From Castanea sativa (taxonomy: Eukaryota > Streptophyta > Magnoliopsida > Fagales > Fagaceae): a stretch of DNA of 64,000 nucleotides. Below are positions 10,283 to 22,130 of this stretch, in pieces. The stretch is from contig NC_134015.1 of assembly GCF_040712315.1 (NCBI RefSeq), forward strand, positions 50,561,964 to 50,625,963. The letters are read 5' to 3'. The notes beneath the pieces are model-generated. The model was not told where the DNA came from, ran no database searches, and saw only the letters and a list, made by a program, of their open reading frames with translations. Made by a program: the position numbers and the translations under genes. The first letter of the stretch is position 1; each line of letters starts with the position of its first letter.

Positions 10283-12329
10283 GGGGTATTGGAGGATACT
10301 ATATGTTTGAGATTTGAATACAATATAAAACTTTAAGGTAAAATGACAGATGAATTCAAGTATAAATTAATTTAATAAAATATTGGGTTGATATTAGCGA
10401 GCAAAAGTGCTTTAAGATGGATTTGCATTCAAACAATGATTTAAAAGATAGTCATATCTACACACTTAATCAGAGGCATTGGTTGGTAAAATCTATGATA
10501 TCAAAAGTTTTTGGGTTTAGGGGATTTCAACATGTATATTTGTTATCACGAAGAAATTACAAGATACTTAGATAAAAAAGCAGTCCAAACAAAAGAATTA
10601 ATCGTGCTTTGACGCAAACATTATTAGGAAAATATATTATATTTCAATGGGTTGAAATGTAAAAATAATTGAATCTATTTGATGGTTTTACACATTTTTT
10701 ATTTATTTCATAGATAGTTGATACTTTACAAAATCAATCTGTGCATCCATTCACACATGAATCATAGGAAGATGGCACGTAATATGCCAATAATGATTTT
10801 TGTTGACTTGATACATTGGGAATATCGAGATAAAACATTACTTGGCCACTATAGTCAATAAAATTGGTTTTATTGTAAACTAATGTTCTATTTATGTAAT
10901 TTTCAAATTGAATAAAATGTAACCGGAGACAAAGTTATGTATTTTTCTCAAATTTTACTTAGATTAAAGACTTGTATTTCTGTAAATGTAAATCCAATGA
11001 TTCAATTTTTCAATAAAATTCAATCTATTTTATTTATTTATTCATAATATAAGTGATAATTTTCTCTAAAACCCTTAATTTAAGGAATTTACAGAAGCAA
11101 ATCTTACCTTTGAAGGGATTTTATCAAGAAATCACCAATGTCACGTTGATTTGGCCCAATAGATTGATTGACTCTCACACATACTTGTGAGCCTCATGTG
11201 CTTCTTGTAGAGGAAAACTGATGGGCTCATTAATTTTTTTAATAATTTTTTTTTATTTTTATTTTATGTTTTTTATTTTTCAATGTGAACATCTGGTGTA
11301 GTTGAGTATTGAGCCTCATATGGGCCGTGTTAGCATTGTACCCTTTTGTTGATGGGCCTTGTTTGGGTGTACGGCTGGGTCTCAAAGGTGGGCCATAGAT
11401 ATATATGGAGTCGTGAAGCTAGAAGTTTATTGCCGTGTCCCCCAAAAAATAAATTTGCACAAGATCTCTAAATTTGACCATGCAAGAAGGTCAAATTTGA
11501 GGCGTGCACAATGAATATAAATTTTAATCTTAGTCTTGGTTTTTTTTTTTTTTTTTTCTGCTGCTCCCCATAACCAATCCCAAATTATCCATGTTGTTAT
11601 AACCACTAGAGAAAATGAAGTTAGTAGAGTCATGATCTAGGTGATGATCCAGAGGCAAGCCAACTAGAATTCTTTTCACTAGAGATCTAAAGATTCTAAA
11701 TTTCAATCCAACCTGCTCTATCCCTAGGCATGGTAGGCCTTTGACTCTAAGGCAATTTGGCCCAATGGCTATAGGGATGGTTCCCTCAGGTCACCTATAA
11801 AGCCTTTTTATGTATTAATGCAATTATGTATATGATGATGTTCACTTATAGAAATTTTGTTGGCTAATCATCCTCACAAGATTTCTTAGCACACAAAATT
11901 TAGGAATTAGTTATACCATTTTCAATCTAACTTCACCTATTTTAAATTATCAAATAAAAGTAAACAAGCACGTGAATATTTATATAAACTTAATTTCTCA
12001 CACATGGTATAAAACATACTGCTGTTCTGTACAAAATATGCTCATTGAAATTTTCCAACAAGGTTACAATAGTTAATCTCAAAATGTTAAGAGTCATGTA
12101 ACTTTTTTTTTTTGTTTAATAACAAAAGAGTCATGTAACTTAATTGATTGACACCTAATGGTGTATCCACGACATTTAATATTTAAATACTCCTTCCGCT
12201 GTTGTAACTACTGAATTATTAAAAAATAAGTAGTACCATAACGATGCAAAGTTCAATGGACCTAGATTAAGTACTTAATATGTTTTTGTCGTTTTCTTTC
12301 ATGGATCTGAAATCTAAACAATGGAGGCC

Positions 12330-14023
12330 TATACTTGGTCTATTAATAAAATAAAATATCCATTACATATTTAAAAATAATTCTATTTATTTATTTTTAT
12401 TTGGATAGATATAAATAAATAGTATATATATATGTGTGTGTGTGTGTGTGTGCGCGCGCTGCTAACCACGTAACTTGAATCCATAATATTATTTTCATGA
12501 TATGTTTCCACTACATACCTATTGCTTTTTGAATAGGCCTTGAACCCATAATATTATTTTCATAATTCCCCTATGTGGTCCAAGCCATATATCAAACTCA
12601 TGAGAAAACTTTAGAGTTGTAGTTTGCAAGGTAATGAATTTTGAGGCTCAATAGGTTGTTTTGCAAATAGGCGTGGAGCATTTACAACACCCATGAGCTC
12701 ACAAATAGTGCATTTTGTAGATGCTAGGCAAAGTGAAACTTGGTTGCAATCTCTAAACGCACACTCCCCTAGATCAACAAGTCGAGCTTGAGCTTATTAC
12801 TAAGTTATATTACATGTTTAAAATTAGTTCATCTTTTAAATTTTTTTTTAGTCAAACAAGTTAGAGTTTGTTCTTGAGCTATTTAATTAAAATTTATTTT
12901 CCCATGTGCGGCAAAAAATTTTGAAGGTGTTCACAAATCCATGTTATAATTAATAATTGAATTATAGTTGAATTACATTACTTGAATTGATTTGATGTAA
13001 ATGTTACAAAACTTATATAATTAAATTCACTAAATTTGTATTCTTAAAATCTATATATAATTTCTAGTACAAAATAGACTATTTATATTATCAATAAATT
13101 ATAGATTTTAATTTGACATTTTATAAACCTATTTACAAATTTATATAATTCAATTTCAAATTTGTACAAGTTTATTTGGGCTTGGCCCATAAGGTTTAAA
13201 GCCTAATTAAGATTACTCATTATCTTCGTGGTATACTATTTAGTATTTTTTATTTGACGATAAAAAATTTTAGCAATTAAGTTAATTAAAACCCACATAT
13301 TTACCGTCGTTTGTTTCTTATAACATAAAAAATAGTTGGTATTTATTTATTTAAATGTTGGTCATAGCTCACAATGTTTTTGTTTTGTTGCCCGAAGCCT
13401 CGGTGGGATGCTATGATCTCGTGGGCCTTCCCGGACAGGAATAGAACGAGCTCAGTGCTTTATATCTGTAATGGCTCACTTGGGCCCACTGTTTTAGGCC
13501 CTGTATGATTAGAGCAACCCATCCTAGTAAGGCTCCACCCCAAGGGTTAGCCCACTAAACTGCAAAGAGCCCTTCAGAGCACATATTGTTGTAGGGTGGA
13601 CCAGTAAATGCATCCCATTTGGACCACATCGAGAGTTGAGCCAATACTGAAATCGGTAAGAGAAAACCGTATAGTTGGTCCAATTTATATTCTCATCAAA
13701 TACTTTATAAATTTCGGGTCTACTTTCACATCCTAACAAATTTGAAAGCCCAATCCATTTATTCAAAATCAAAATTCATTCATCAACGTACTGTTTTTCT
13801 GGGCACTTCTGAAGGGAATGAGCGAACAAGCTTCTAAGCCATATATGCTGTTTTGCTTCACAATCTCGTATTGTCTTTCTTAGTAGTTTACACGTGTTCA
13901 AACACATGTTTTAATTTTAACCGGACCAATAAATAGGAGTATTGGACGCAAACAAAGTCTTGGTATTATCTTCTAAGCCATATGCTCATTTTGCTTCACA
14001 ATCCTGTATTGCTTCACTAGATT
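12330..14023. other. Non-coding stretch after unit B
   Basis: No gene is recognised. A (TA)n(TG)n(CG)n compound microsatellite lies at about 12421-12460. A short tandem copy of CCATAATATTATTTTCATGA-like sequence is at about 12481 and 12548. 13380-13620 is GC-richer than its surroundings, but no frame looks coding. The phrase 'tcttctaagccatat...gcttcacaatc' occurs twice, near 13830 and 13970, with a spacing of about 140 bases. Confidence 0.5.
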
Positions 14024-14428
14024 AGGGGATTCTCTAGGAACATTGGCACTACTACCAGTCTGCTTGCTGAAATTTGGGCCCTTAGGAATGGACTAAACCT
14101 TCGTATTAGCATGAATCTTGAAGCTGTAGAAATTGAAGTAGATGCTCAAGCTATTGTGGATTTGATTGCAAATGATAATAGCTCTAATTGGTTTATCTCT
14201 TCTCTCATTGATGATTGCAGGGCCATGGCTTCTCTAATTCTTCATAAGAAGATTGATCATCGCTTCAGAGAAGCTAATAAGTGTACGAATGCTCTTGCAA
14301 AGATAGGAACAAGCCAACTAGTGGACTTTGTTCTTTTTGATGCCCCTCTAGGGGTTGATGTTTTTAAGTCAAACTTATTCAAATTGCATAAGAGGATTAT
14401 CAATTTAAAAAAAGAAGAAGACATGTAG
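14024..14428 (+). pseudogene. RNase H domain remnant (LINE-type or RVT_3 family)
   Basis: The open frame continues 29 codons upstream of the ATG at 14111, back to the stop at 14018, giving SLLAEIWALRNGL, then VEIEVDAQAIVDLI, a middle region, and HKKIDHRFREANKCTNALAKIG. This is the layout of the plant RNase H-like domain (Pfam RVT_3) at the C-terminus of non-LTR retrotransposon polyproteins, and also in stand-alone host pseudogenes. The acidic positions in AEIWAL and EVDAQ match the usual E and D of the active site, while the N-terminal beta strand with the first Asp is missing. The frame ends in TAG at 14426. No reverse transcriptase lies upstream, so this is a truncated remnant. Confidence 0.75.
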
Positions 14429-15608
14429 TCAAAAGTGAACATGTGTCATAATCTTGATAGGTCTAATGCACTTAATGGATTACAACCTAAATATATATAA
14501 GTGAGTACAAACTGAAGGTTATTTGGAAAATGATCGTGAAATGACATCAGTGGAATAAAGGAAACAAAAAATTGAAAATAAATAAATAAAAACCCCCTTC
14601 AATTTTTATTTAAAATATTTATGTTTCTAACTTACGCCTTTTAAATTTCAAAGGCCTAAGTTATAAAGGCCTCGTAGTGCATGTAGTGACATATCCGGCT
14701 CTCTCCTATGGGAAAAACTTGTTAGTGGTTTTTATTGCTTGCTTAATGTAAAAAAAAGAAAAGAAAAGAAAAAGAAGCTTCCTTCTAAGATCAAAATTGT
14801 ACTGAACTATAGGTGGATACCATTACGGTGGACGGTCCTTAAGATGGTCATGAAAATAGGAGAGTTTCGATGACATTGAGCATGATTTAGGTACTGATGC
14901 ATGTGATGAGTGATTACTATTACATGGGTCCCGAATGAGGAATCTAAGCTCAAAATTCTACTGAATTATGGTACTCCAAGGCCTCTTCACCTCACACCTT
15001 AGCCAAAAGACCGAGAAAAGTTAGGCCAAATAATTTGTCTGTCTTTACTGAAGACAGTTTCTCTCTGAGAATTTTGTGTACACCAAAGATTCTCCTTAGG
15101 AGGAGCATCATCTAATTTGTCCCTCTTTACGAAATGTGATACATGTTGCCAAGATCTTATGTGCTACAGTGCTAGGTTATGCTTAGTACAACTTATTTCA
15201 GGGAAAAAAAAAATTAAAGTTCTTATTATAGCCAAACAAGACTAGTATCTTGTATGGTGTTTTATGTTTGTGGTTTGAAATAACATGATTCAGCACTTAA
15301 GGCCTATTTCCCCCCTTTTTTTAAAAAAATATTTTTTGTGCATATGTTCTATTATAGAGATTGGTCTATAATATACTTTTTTTTTTTTTTTACTCTTTAA
15401 AAATATTATTACATAAATACACACATCATCCTTAGGGTCAAATTGCGGCCCCCATGTTGGGATTCAGATCAGGTATCTTGATGCAATTGTAATCAATGGC
15501 TGAGATTGAAAGTTGAAAAAACAACTTTTAATCTCAACTATTAAATAAAATATATTAAAGGAGAATTAAAAAGTAAAAAATTTTAAAAAATTTGTGAGAG
15601 AAAGTGGG
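14429..15608. other. Non-coding stretch
   Basis: AT-rich, with A-rich and T-rich tracts (14750-14776, 15375-15393). No gene, clear TE end or RNA gene is recognised. Confidence 0.5.
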
Positions 15609-16355
15609 TGTGGGGGGTAAAAAAATGCTTAAATGCACGTTTGGGCCTAGTAGGTACAAATCTGTTCAATCAGAGTCTTTTCGGCCTACGGGCCAGTCCG
15701 CACTACAGGGGACCGAGGAGTTGTCCGAGGAGGAGTTTCTCCTCGAACAGGCCCAGAAGAGGTCACGGGACTTGCTAAAGGGTTTAGAGACAGAATTTTG
15801 GAAGATTTGCTGGGTAAAGGTGTGATCCAAGCACCCGTTAGAAGCAGGAACGTGTGAGAAATATCTGAAGAAAAAGCTGCTACCACCGCATTAAAGGACC
15901 TGCATCTACCTCCCTGACCGCATTAATGAAGAAATGACCTCTGCACAGTAGTATTTAGCCTTCCAGCTATTATTTGAAGACTTTAAGAAGGTGATGGATG
16001 AGACAAGTATCTATGAGGAAGATCTGTGTTACACATGGATGAAACAGGGAAGAAGAAGAAAGATATAAGAAGACGAGAGAGGAAAAAAGGGGGATCTTTT
16101 TTTAAAACAAAAAATTGTAATCTTTTGCTTAGAGAAAGAAATGCTATACAAATTATCCTCGGCTTACGTCCGATGAGGGTTTTTTGTCATATTCATCTAT
16201 TATTTGCATAGACTGCAGCATTCTAGCCTGTTAATCAACTTTCCAATATCCCCAACTTAGGTTTCAAACTCATACTTTACAAATTTCATTGTATAAGGCT
16301 CTTTGGGCCTGAGCACATCACTCGTTTGGGTCTGGGTACAAATTGTGCATCTACA
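15609..16355 (+). mobile_element. Solo LTR of the Tat-related family
   Basis: It starts TGTGGGGGGTAAAAA and ends TGTGCATCTACA, 747 bases, close to the 735-750 bases of the other LTRs here. Shared boxes are ACCGCATTAATGAAGAAATG, CCTCGGCTTACGTCCGATGA and GGCTCTTTGGGCCTGAGC. A clean 5-bp TSD is not visible: the flanks are GTGGG and ATGAG. The open frame at 15604-15825 is LTR sequence, not a gene. Confidence 0.75.
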
Positions 16356-17835
16356 ATGAGTGAATTGCATCAAGTGGTGATTAGTTTATACTCTTTTTAT
16401 TTTGAAATGGTTAGAAATCTCCTAAGCTACCACCTGAGGTGCCAGGCTAATGGCGTCTTGGCATTGGTTTATATACTTGAGATCTACAAACAAATACAAT
16501 GCATTCTTGCGATCAAATTAATAGAAATATTGTAAGTATGATGTTTATTTGGCCTTTTGCATAGAGAAAGCCCTAAATCTCGATGAAGGTGATTGAGGCA
16601 TTTGATTTGCTATGATAGTGATTCTGGATCTTTTCATAAAGGGGATGAACTTTCCTTTACATTTTGAGAAGTTGAAAGCGAGACCCCAACAATAGGCCAA
16701 GTTAAATAAAACGTGCACTCAATTGTGATTTAACTATGAAGAGGCCGAGAAGCATTTGTTATTTCAGAGGTCTCAAAAGTGAGGCAGCAGGCACATAAAA
16801 CATCAATGGATTGAATTCAAAGAAAACAATCAGTACATCTTTCAAAATTTTCAAACAGAAACAAAAAAATTCTGGCATTATTCCCTCCAGTCCAGCGCAG
16901 AAAACTGAAATAAAAATTGAACTCAATCATTGAATACGCATTGGTGGGTAGTAAGTGAAGCTTGCAGTCCAAAGTATTCATTGTTGACAACCAAAAATAC
17001 ATATATCTACTTCAATCAGTACGTATCTTTTAATAGAATACATATTTCTCTGACAACTTAAAAAAATACTAATTATTAACATCTTAGGTTATTTGTTTAT
17101 TTGTTAGCTTAAATGTTGCTATTTTGTATTATTTGGTCTGTTGTGTATTTTCATAAAGGCACTGACACAGCATAATTGTCACCTTCTTATAGATCTGCAA
17201 CTTCATAGTCTTTATTGATAGAGACAAATGCTTAATTCTTTTATTGCAATCACAATAAATAAAAAATAAGAAACAAAAAAAAAAGTGTTGCTATATAGGC
17301 TAGTCAGAGATGAAGCCAGAAACAAAGAGGTCCATGATTGTTGTGTTTCTGCAGAATCCATGTGGAATTATGAAGGCTAGCTGATGATGATTTTGGGCTA
17401 ACCAACCCTAAAATACAAGCTCTATAGCAGCGTCCAGACAGAGCTACCACTATGAATGATTGGCCCACCAGCAGGTGTAGTCCTCTACAACTCTTAATTG
17501 AGACTGTAGTAAGTACAGGTCCACCACATAGCTAGCCCCAGTTCATGTAAAATTGCAAACTATGAACAGTGTATACTCTATAGTATATTCCATATTTATA
17601 AAATTATAATCCTTTGTTAGCAAAAAGAAACAAAAAAATACTTTGTAATTTTGTTTTGCCAGAGATTTTTATTAATTATTTTTATAATTTTAAAATTTTA
17701 AGTGCAAGTGTACAACTGTATTTTTGCTTCACATTTTTTTTAATCCCAATAAACTATAATAAACATAAACTCTTCCACACACAAGCATTTATTTTAATTG
17801 GGCTGCAAAATTTTTATTTTATTTTAATTGATAAT
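16356..17835. other. Non-coding stretch
   Basis: No convincing coding frame. Short frames at 16326-16535 and 16817-17002 show no family features. 17310-17540 is less AT-rich and might be an old gene or UTR remnant, but I cannot identify it. Confidence 0.45.
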
Positions 17836-18127
17836 GTGAGGATACTTTCCCAATTAATCGGATTTATCCGCTTTGGGGAGCCAATCCCTCACGGTTTATC
17901 GGCTCGTCCCCGAGTAATGGTACACATATGGTTGCTCCAGAAGTTTATAAACCATATGTGGGAGGGAACTCTAACCGATGTGGGACTTGGTGTCAAGCCT
18001 GTAGAGTCCAAGGTCTAGCCCTTGCTCCAGGTGAAAATCCTGCCTGCACTCGGGGACGAGCCGATAAACCGTGAGGGACTGGCTCCCCAAAGCGGATAAA
18101 TCCGATTAATTGGGGAAGTATCCTCAC
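17836..18127. mobile_element. Foldback (long inverted repeat) element
   Basis: The arm GTGAGGATACTTTCCCAATT...CTCGTCCCCGAG (about 17836-17914) is repeated in inverse at about 18049-18127, with only a few mismatches in about 75-80 bases. The roughly 135-base spacer includes an ACTTGGTGTCAAGCCTGTAG segment. Both strands therefore encode the same spurious peptide, LPQLIGFIRFGEP. The ends GTGAGGATAC and GTATCCTCAC are perfect complements. No clear TSD is visible. Either a MITE-like element or the recently inverted end of a larger repeat would fit. Confidence 0.8.
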
Positions 18128-18878
18128 AGGTAATATACTTAAATTTATTGTCGGATGATAATAAGCAATCAGCATGAAACAGATTCTATAAATTTGAAAT
18201 ACTATCACATTTATAAAAATAAAAGGTTCTCTTTGCAACAAATTAAAAGGTTTTTTTTCCTAAGATCAAAATTACACTAAACTAGAGGTGGGTAGTGGAT
18301 ACCATTACAGTGGATGGTCCATAAGAAATTTAAAATTTGACTCGGCTAAAATTCTATTTTAAAAAATTCAAGATTTTAAAAATAAAACCTAAGTTTAATT
18401 ATTTTTATCATCTATCATAATATATATATAATATTACATATGATCCTTAAACCAAGTAATTTAATATATGTTTACATTTCGACAATTTAATCTAGATGAA
18501 ACTTAATTAAAATTTTAAGTGTCTCATTAAAGTTTAGATAAAATTTGTTAAATATATACTTCTTTTATATGAATTTTCTTTTATTAATTTGCGCATCAAG
18601 GGCCTACTACTAGTCTATTATTAAAAATAAGAGATTTTTTTTTTGGTCAGTTATTTCATAATAATACATAATGAAACAAGGAGAATGGATCAATTAACTT
18701 GTTACTATAAGATTCCCCTCAAAAAAATAAAAATAAAAATTATAATAAGAATATCATGTTGTACTTGTACATGCACAAAAATGTTACTTTTGACGACATA
18801 GAAGTGATTCTCAAGGAATTGAGTGCTGAAATACACATCTCCAGATGAATTCCATTAACTCAGATCTTCCATATATAT

Positions 18879-18922
<44 letters not shown>

Positions 18923-18982
18923 AACTATCCAAAATGAACATTGATTTTAGTTTAATATGTCTATGAGTCATGAACATTATCC

Positions 18983-19016
<34 letters not shown>

Positions 19017-19892
19017 CATTGTTCTTTGAAGATGTAAACTAATCATCTGTTGAATAATTCACGGATCATGTAGCTTTTCACTTTATTCCATAGTTGTTTT
19101 CATAGATAATGTTCAACAAGAATTGAGTGTATATTAAACATCAATGTGACACCCATCACTCAGTTGGGCATGTATGTATGGGACTAATAAGACAATGCCA
19201 CATGATTCAATTCCATTGGACCATACATATGCCAAGTGTCACGTGGCAACATGCCAAAGAAGACGAGGTAATTAAGGAATGTTTTCCTATGTATATCTAT
19301 ACCTCACTTATTATTAATAGTTTATTATCTTCCCCTAAAACCCAAAAAATAAATGTTGAATAAATATGACAGCTTAGCCTCATTGAAATTGTTCCTCCCA
19401 AAATACAAACTGCATGTGAGAGTGTCACCCGAGAAGGGAAATACGCATGGGAAAGCAGTACAATGATATTGACAATGGTTCTATGGTTTTGGTCTACATT
19501 TTTGGCTTCCCCATGTGAAGGCCTAGCAATCCAAGAACAAGTTTATCAGATGGGGTCTGCTCCTCAGTCAAACAACATGGAGATGGACCATACGCCCCCA
19601 TTGTATTCACACATTTTACTCCACGCATATATAGAGAGCCTGCTATATTCATCATTAATTATTGCAGGTCAATCATTTGTCTTGCCCATGATTTTTGAAT
19701 GGAAAGTAAAAAAATATTGGCTGACAAAGAATTGAACTGCAATTCAGTCAATCAATCAATACTCCCTAGTTCTTACTGGATTTGATTTTAGTATTTTAAA
19801 ATAGAAACTATAGAATTTGAGCCTATGTGATCACTCCATAACATATACTTACATACGAAAAGATTTAACAGATATGTGATCATATTATCTAA
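18128..19892. other. Non-coding stretch with (TA)n tracts
   Basis: No gene recognised. (TA)n runs occupy about 18871-18918 and 18983-19010. Frames at 19127-19363 and 19463-19735 have codon-like composition but no family features, and I do not call them genes. Confidence 0.5.
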
Positions 19893-21124
19893 TGGCCTGT
19901 TTGGAAGTTTAGAGAGGGAGGAGAGTAGAGGGTAATTGTTATCTTCCACCTTGTTTAGATGTTTTTAAAATTAGTAAGGGAGAAGGGAGTAATTAGCCAT
20001 TCTTCTTGTTTGGATGTTTAAAAAATTAGGATGGAGAGGAGAGGAAATGATTTAAATAGACAAATTTACTTTTTAAAAATGTACTATGATTAATTTATTA
20101 GTTTTGTAAACTCCAACCAAAATCCAAATTCTCATTTCTTTTCCACATTTTCTGAGCAACCAAACACAGGCACAAGTAGAGGTAAAAAAAAAAAAATATA
20201 TATATATATTTCACAGAAACACAAACCAAATCCCCCAAAATGCACACAACCAAAAAAAAAAAAAAAAAAGCAAGATCCTGGAGAACGAAGAGCAAGCAAA
20301 GCGAGATCTTGGAGTTGTAGGGAGAAGCCTTAGAATAATCGCCGAAGAAGGGGCACCAGGAATGGAAATTGTACCAAGAAAACAGACAGTCACAATCTTT
20401 GGAGGAATGTCGATCGTGATCCTCATCGTCGTTGGGATAGTTCTCTGGAATCAGAGGGGAAGAGTTGCCGTCGCACTTCATCGGGGAAGAGTAGCTGTCA
20501 CGCTTCATCTTTGTCGCCTGAGCTCAATCCCGATCGCCGCGAGTGGCGTGGACCTTTGGACGTCGTTGTCGACGACCCACGGCTCGGCGGCGTCTAATTT
20601 CTTGTGCTTTTTTTCAGGTTACAACTATGAGATTCTGAGAAAAATTTTGTGGCTTTAATTTCTTTTTGGCTGCTCTGAAAATGGAGGAAAAGGGAAAGGA
20701 ATTGAAATTTGTGTATTGTGTATTATGTAGTTACACTTTTTGAAAGAGAAAAGTGTTTGTTTTTGGTGGCTTTTCCGGTTCTGAATTTCTAAAAGTTTAG
20801 CTTTAAATTTTTTTTATTTTTATTAGAGCTTTAAATTATTTATTTTCTCATCAAACAAACAAAAATTATTTATATAATCAGTTTGTAATTTTGTTAATTT
20901 AGAAAGGGTAAATTGGAGAATTCATTTAGTTAATAATTTATCTACTTTACTCTCCCTCCAAATCTCTCCAATTTGGGGGAATTAAAAATAAGGGGTTATA
21001 GGTAGTTGAAACCCCTTTAAACCCCTCTCCCTCCTTTCTTAAAAAACTTCCAAACAAGGTAATTGAATTACTCTCCCTCCCTCTATTCTACTCTCCCTCC
21101 TTTTTTTAACTTCCAAACAGGCTA
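19893..21124. mobile_element. PIF/Harbinger-like TIR element (1.23 kb)
   Basis: The ends are TGGCCTGTTTGGAAGTTTA (19893) and, on the other strand, TAGCCTGTTTGGAAGTTAAA (from 21124). They are flanked by TAA on both sides (19890-19892, 21125-21127), the 3-bp TSD typical of PIF/Harbinger. Subterminal regions are rich in GGAGGGAGAGTAG and its complement. There is no recognisable transposase or Myb-like protein, so it is non-autonomous. The centre (about 20250-20680) is GC-richer and may be captured DNA. Confidence 0.75.
20098..20658. other. GC-rich core of the Harbinger-like element, possible captured gene piece
   Basis: Several overlapping frames are open on both strands: minus 20508-20098 (136 aa, acidic start MKRDSYSSPMKCDGNSSPL) and plus 20362-20658 (98 aa, with a hydrophobic stretch near residues 13-29). 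None is recognisable. The abrupt change in base composition against the AT-rich ends suggests transduplicated host sequence. It could equally be part of the ancestral transposon's regulatory region. Confidence 0.35.
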
Positions 21125-21127
21125 TAA

Positions 21128-21689
21128 GTGATCAGTGAGGTAGTTATTTTGGTTCTTGCATTGGATATTAGAGAGTGACTTAGCACAAAAAATAAGAAAA
21201 TTAAAACAAACACTTAACGTAAAATTAGACTACAATTAAAAGTTATTTTTGGATTCAATTTGAATTTTGATTGTATATGGACTTTAATGTATTATAAATG
21301 ATCTTACCATCAAAGCAAAGCAAATGGGTTAGTTTAAATATTTGTAGTACTGTATCAAAAAAAAAAATTTCTAGTACATGCCAAAAATTACAATTCCAAA
21401 ATCAAGGTGGTGGAATCCAACTTGCTAATGGGAGAATAAAGTCACAAGAAATACAAAGATAAACAATCTAAATCCTAAGCTCATCCAAATGATATATAGT
21501 CTATTAAAAAAAATGAAAAAAAGATTCCCTGGAGAATAAAGTCACAAGACCTACAAACTACAAAGTAAAATAAACAATACAAAACTGCATAGAAAAAAAT
21601 ATGTAGTCAAAAGTACTGTGGCACCTTGGCCATCAGATGGAGACATGGGTGTCTTCAAGTAGCAAAGTTTATGGGGTGTTCCAAGATAA
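21128..21689. other. Non-coding stretch with a poly(A) scar
   Basis: AT-rich. It includes a short TGTATC-plus-A-run insertion at 21351-21366 between imperfect 11-bp direct repeats (see findings). 'GGAGAATAAAGTCACAAGA' occurs at about 21431 and 21532, a spacing of about 100 bases. Confidence 0.5.
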
Positions 21690-21955
21690 TTATAGAAGCA
21701 GACTCCAAAAACTTGTTTTGATGCACTGAACATTTGAGTCCAGTGGGACATATAGACCATCCTGATCAAGGGCATGAAAAATCTTAGCAAGTTGTTCTGT
21801 AGCTGCTCCTTCAACTGGGACCTGGGGGTGAATAGGAAAGCCAATGAAACCATGTTCACAACCTCGGCAAGAATTGGCTGTGAACTCTAATAGTTTTAGT
21901 CTGGATTTTCCGATTGTCCTTTCCTCATCAGCTATGTTCTCTGCACTAAGGACTC
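21690..21955 (-). pseudogene. Orphan coding exon of unidentified protein
   Basis: On the minus strand an acceptor-like ATTACAG ends at 21956 and opens a frame of 87 codons, with the first complete codon at 21953 and TAA at 21692-21690. Its composition is protein-like rather than random: it has an acidic start (ENIADEERTIGKSRLK), a CRGCEHGF cluster, proline-rich IHPQVPVEGAATEQLAKIF, and HALDQDGLYVP. It looks like the last exon of a gene or a fragment from one. I do not recognise the family. No upstream exons are visible between 21956 and about 23000 on this strand, so a fragment is more likely than an intact gene. Confidence 0.45.
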
Positions 21956-21959
21956 CTGT

Positions 21960-22092
21960 AATACATCAGTAAACTATTTTAATAAACTCGAAAAAAAGAA
22001 AAAAGAAAAAATGACTAATTTTTTTGACAATTTTTTAAAATTTTCATAAAAGAATTTCTTAAAATAGAAGATTAGGATATAAATTAATTGGA

Positions 22093-22130
<38 letters not shown>

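Larger units (their letters stand above)
8007..12329 (+). repeat. Segmental tandem duplication, unit B
   Basis: Second copy of the direct duplication, beginning directly after the end of unit A (GAAGGC at 8001-8006). It has its own later insertions: a solo LTR at 9122-9983, an (AT)n tract at 10226-10279 and two short retroposition-like scars (9037-9081 and 12089-12142). No gene is visible in either unit. What drove the duplication is not visible, and no TE sits exactly at the junction. Confidence 0.8.

Noticed and set aside
13380..13620. GC-richer patch as a possible gene or rRNA-like fragment
   Set aside because: Frames are short and interrupted; no similarity to rRNA or a protein family could be recognised.
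17614..18018. 134-aa frame and its partner 18241-17993 sharing a peptide
   Set aside because: The shared peptide comes from the inverted repeat arms; the rest is AT-rich random translation.
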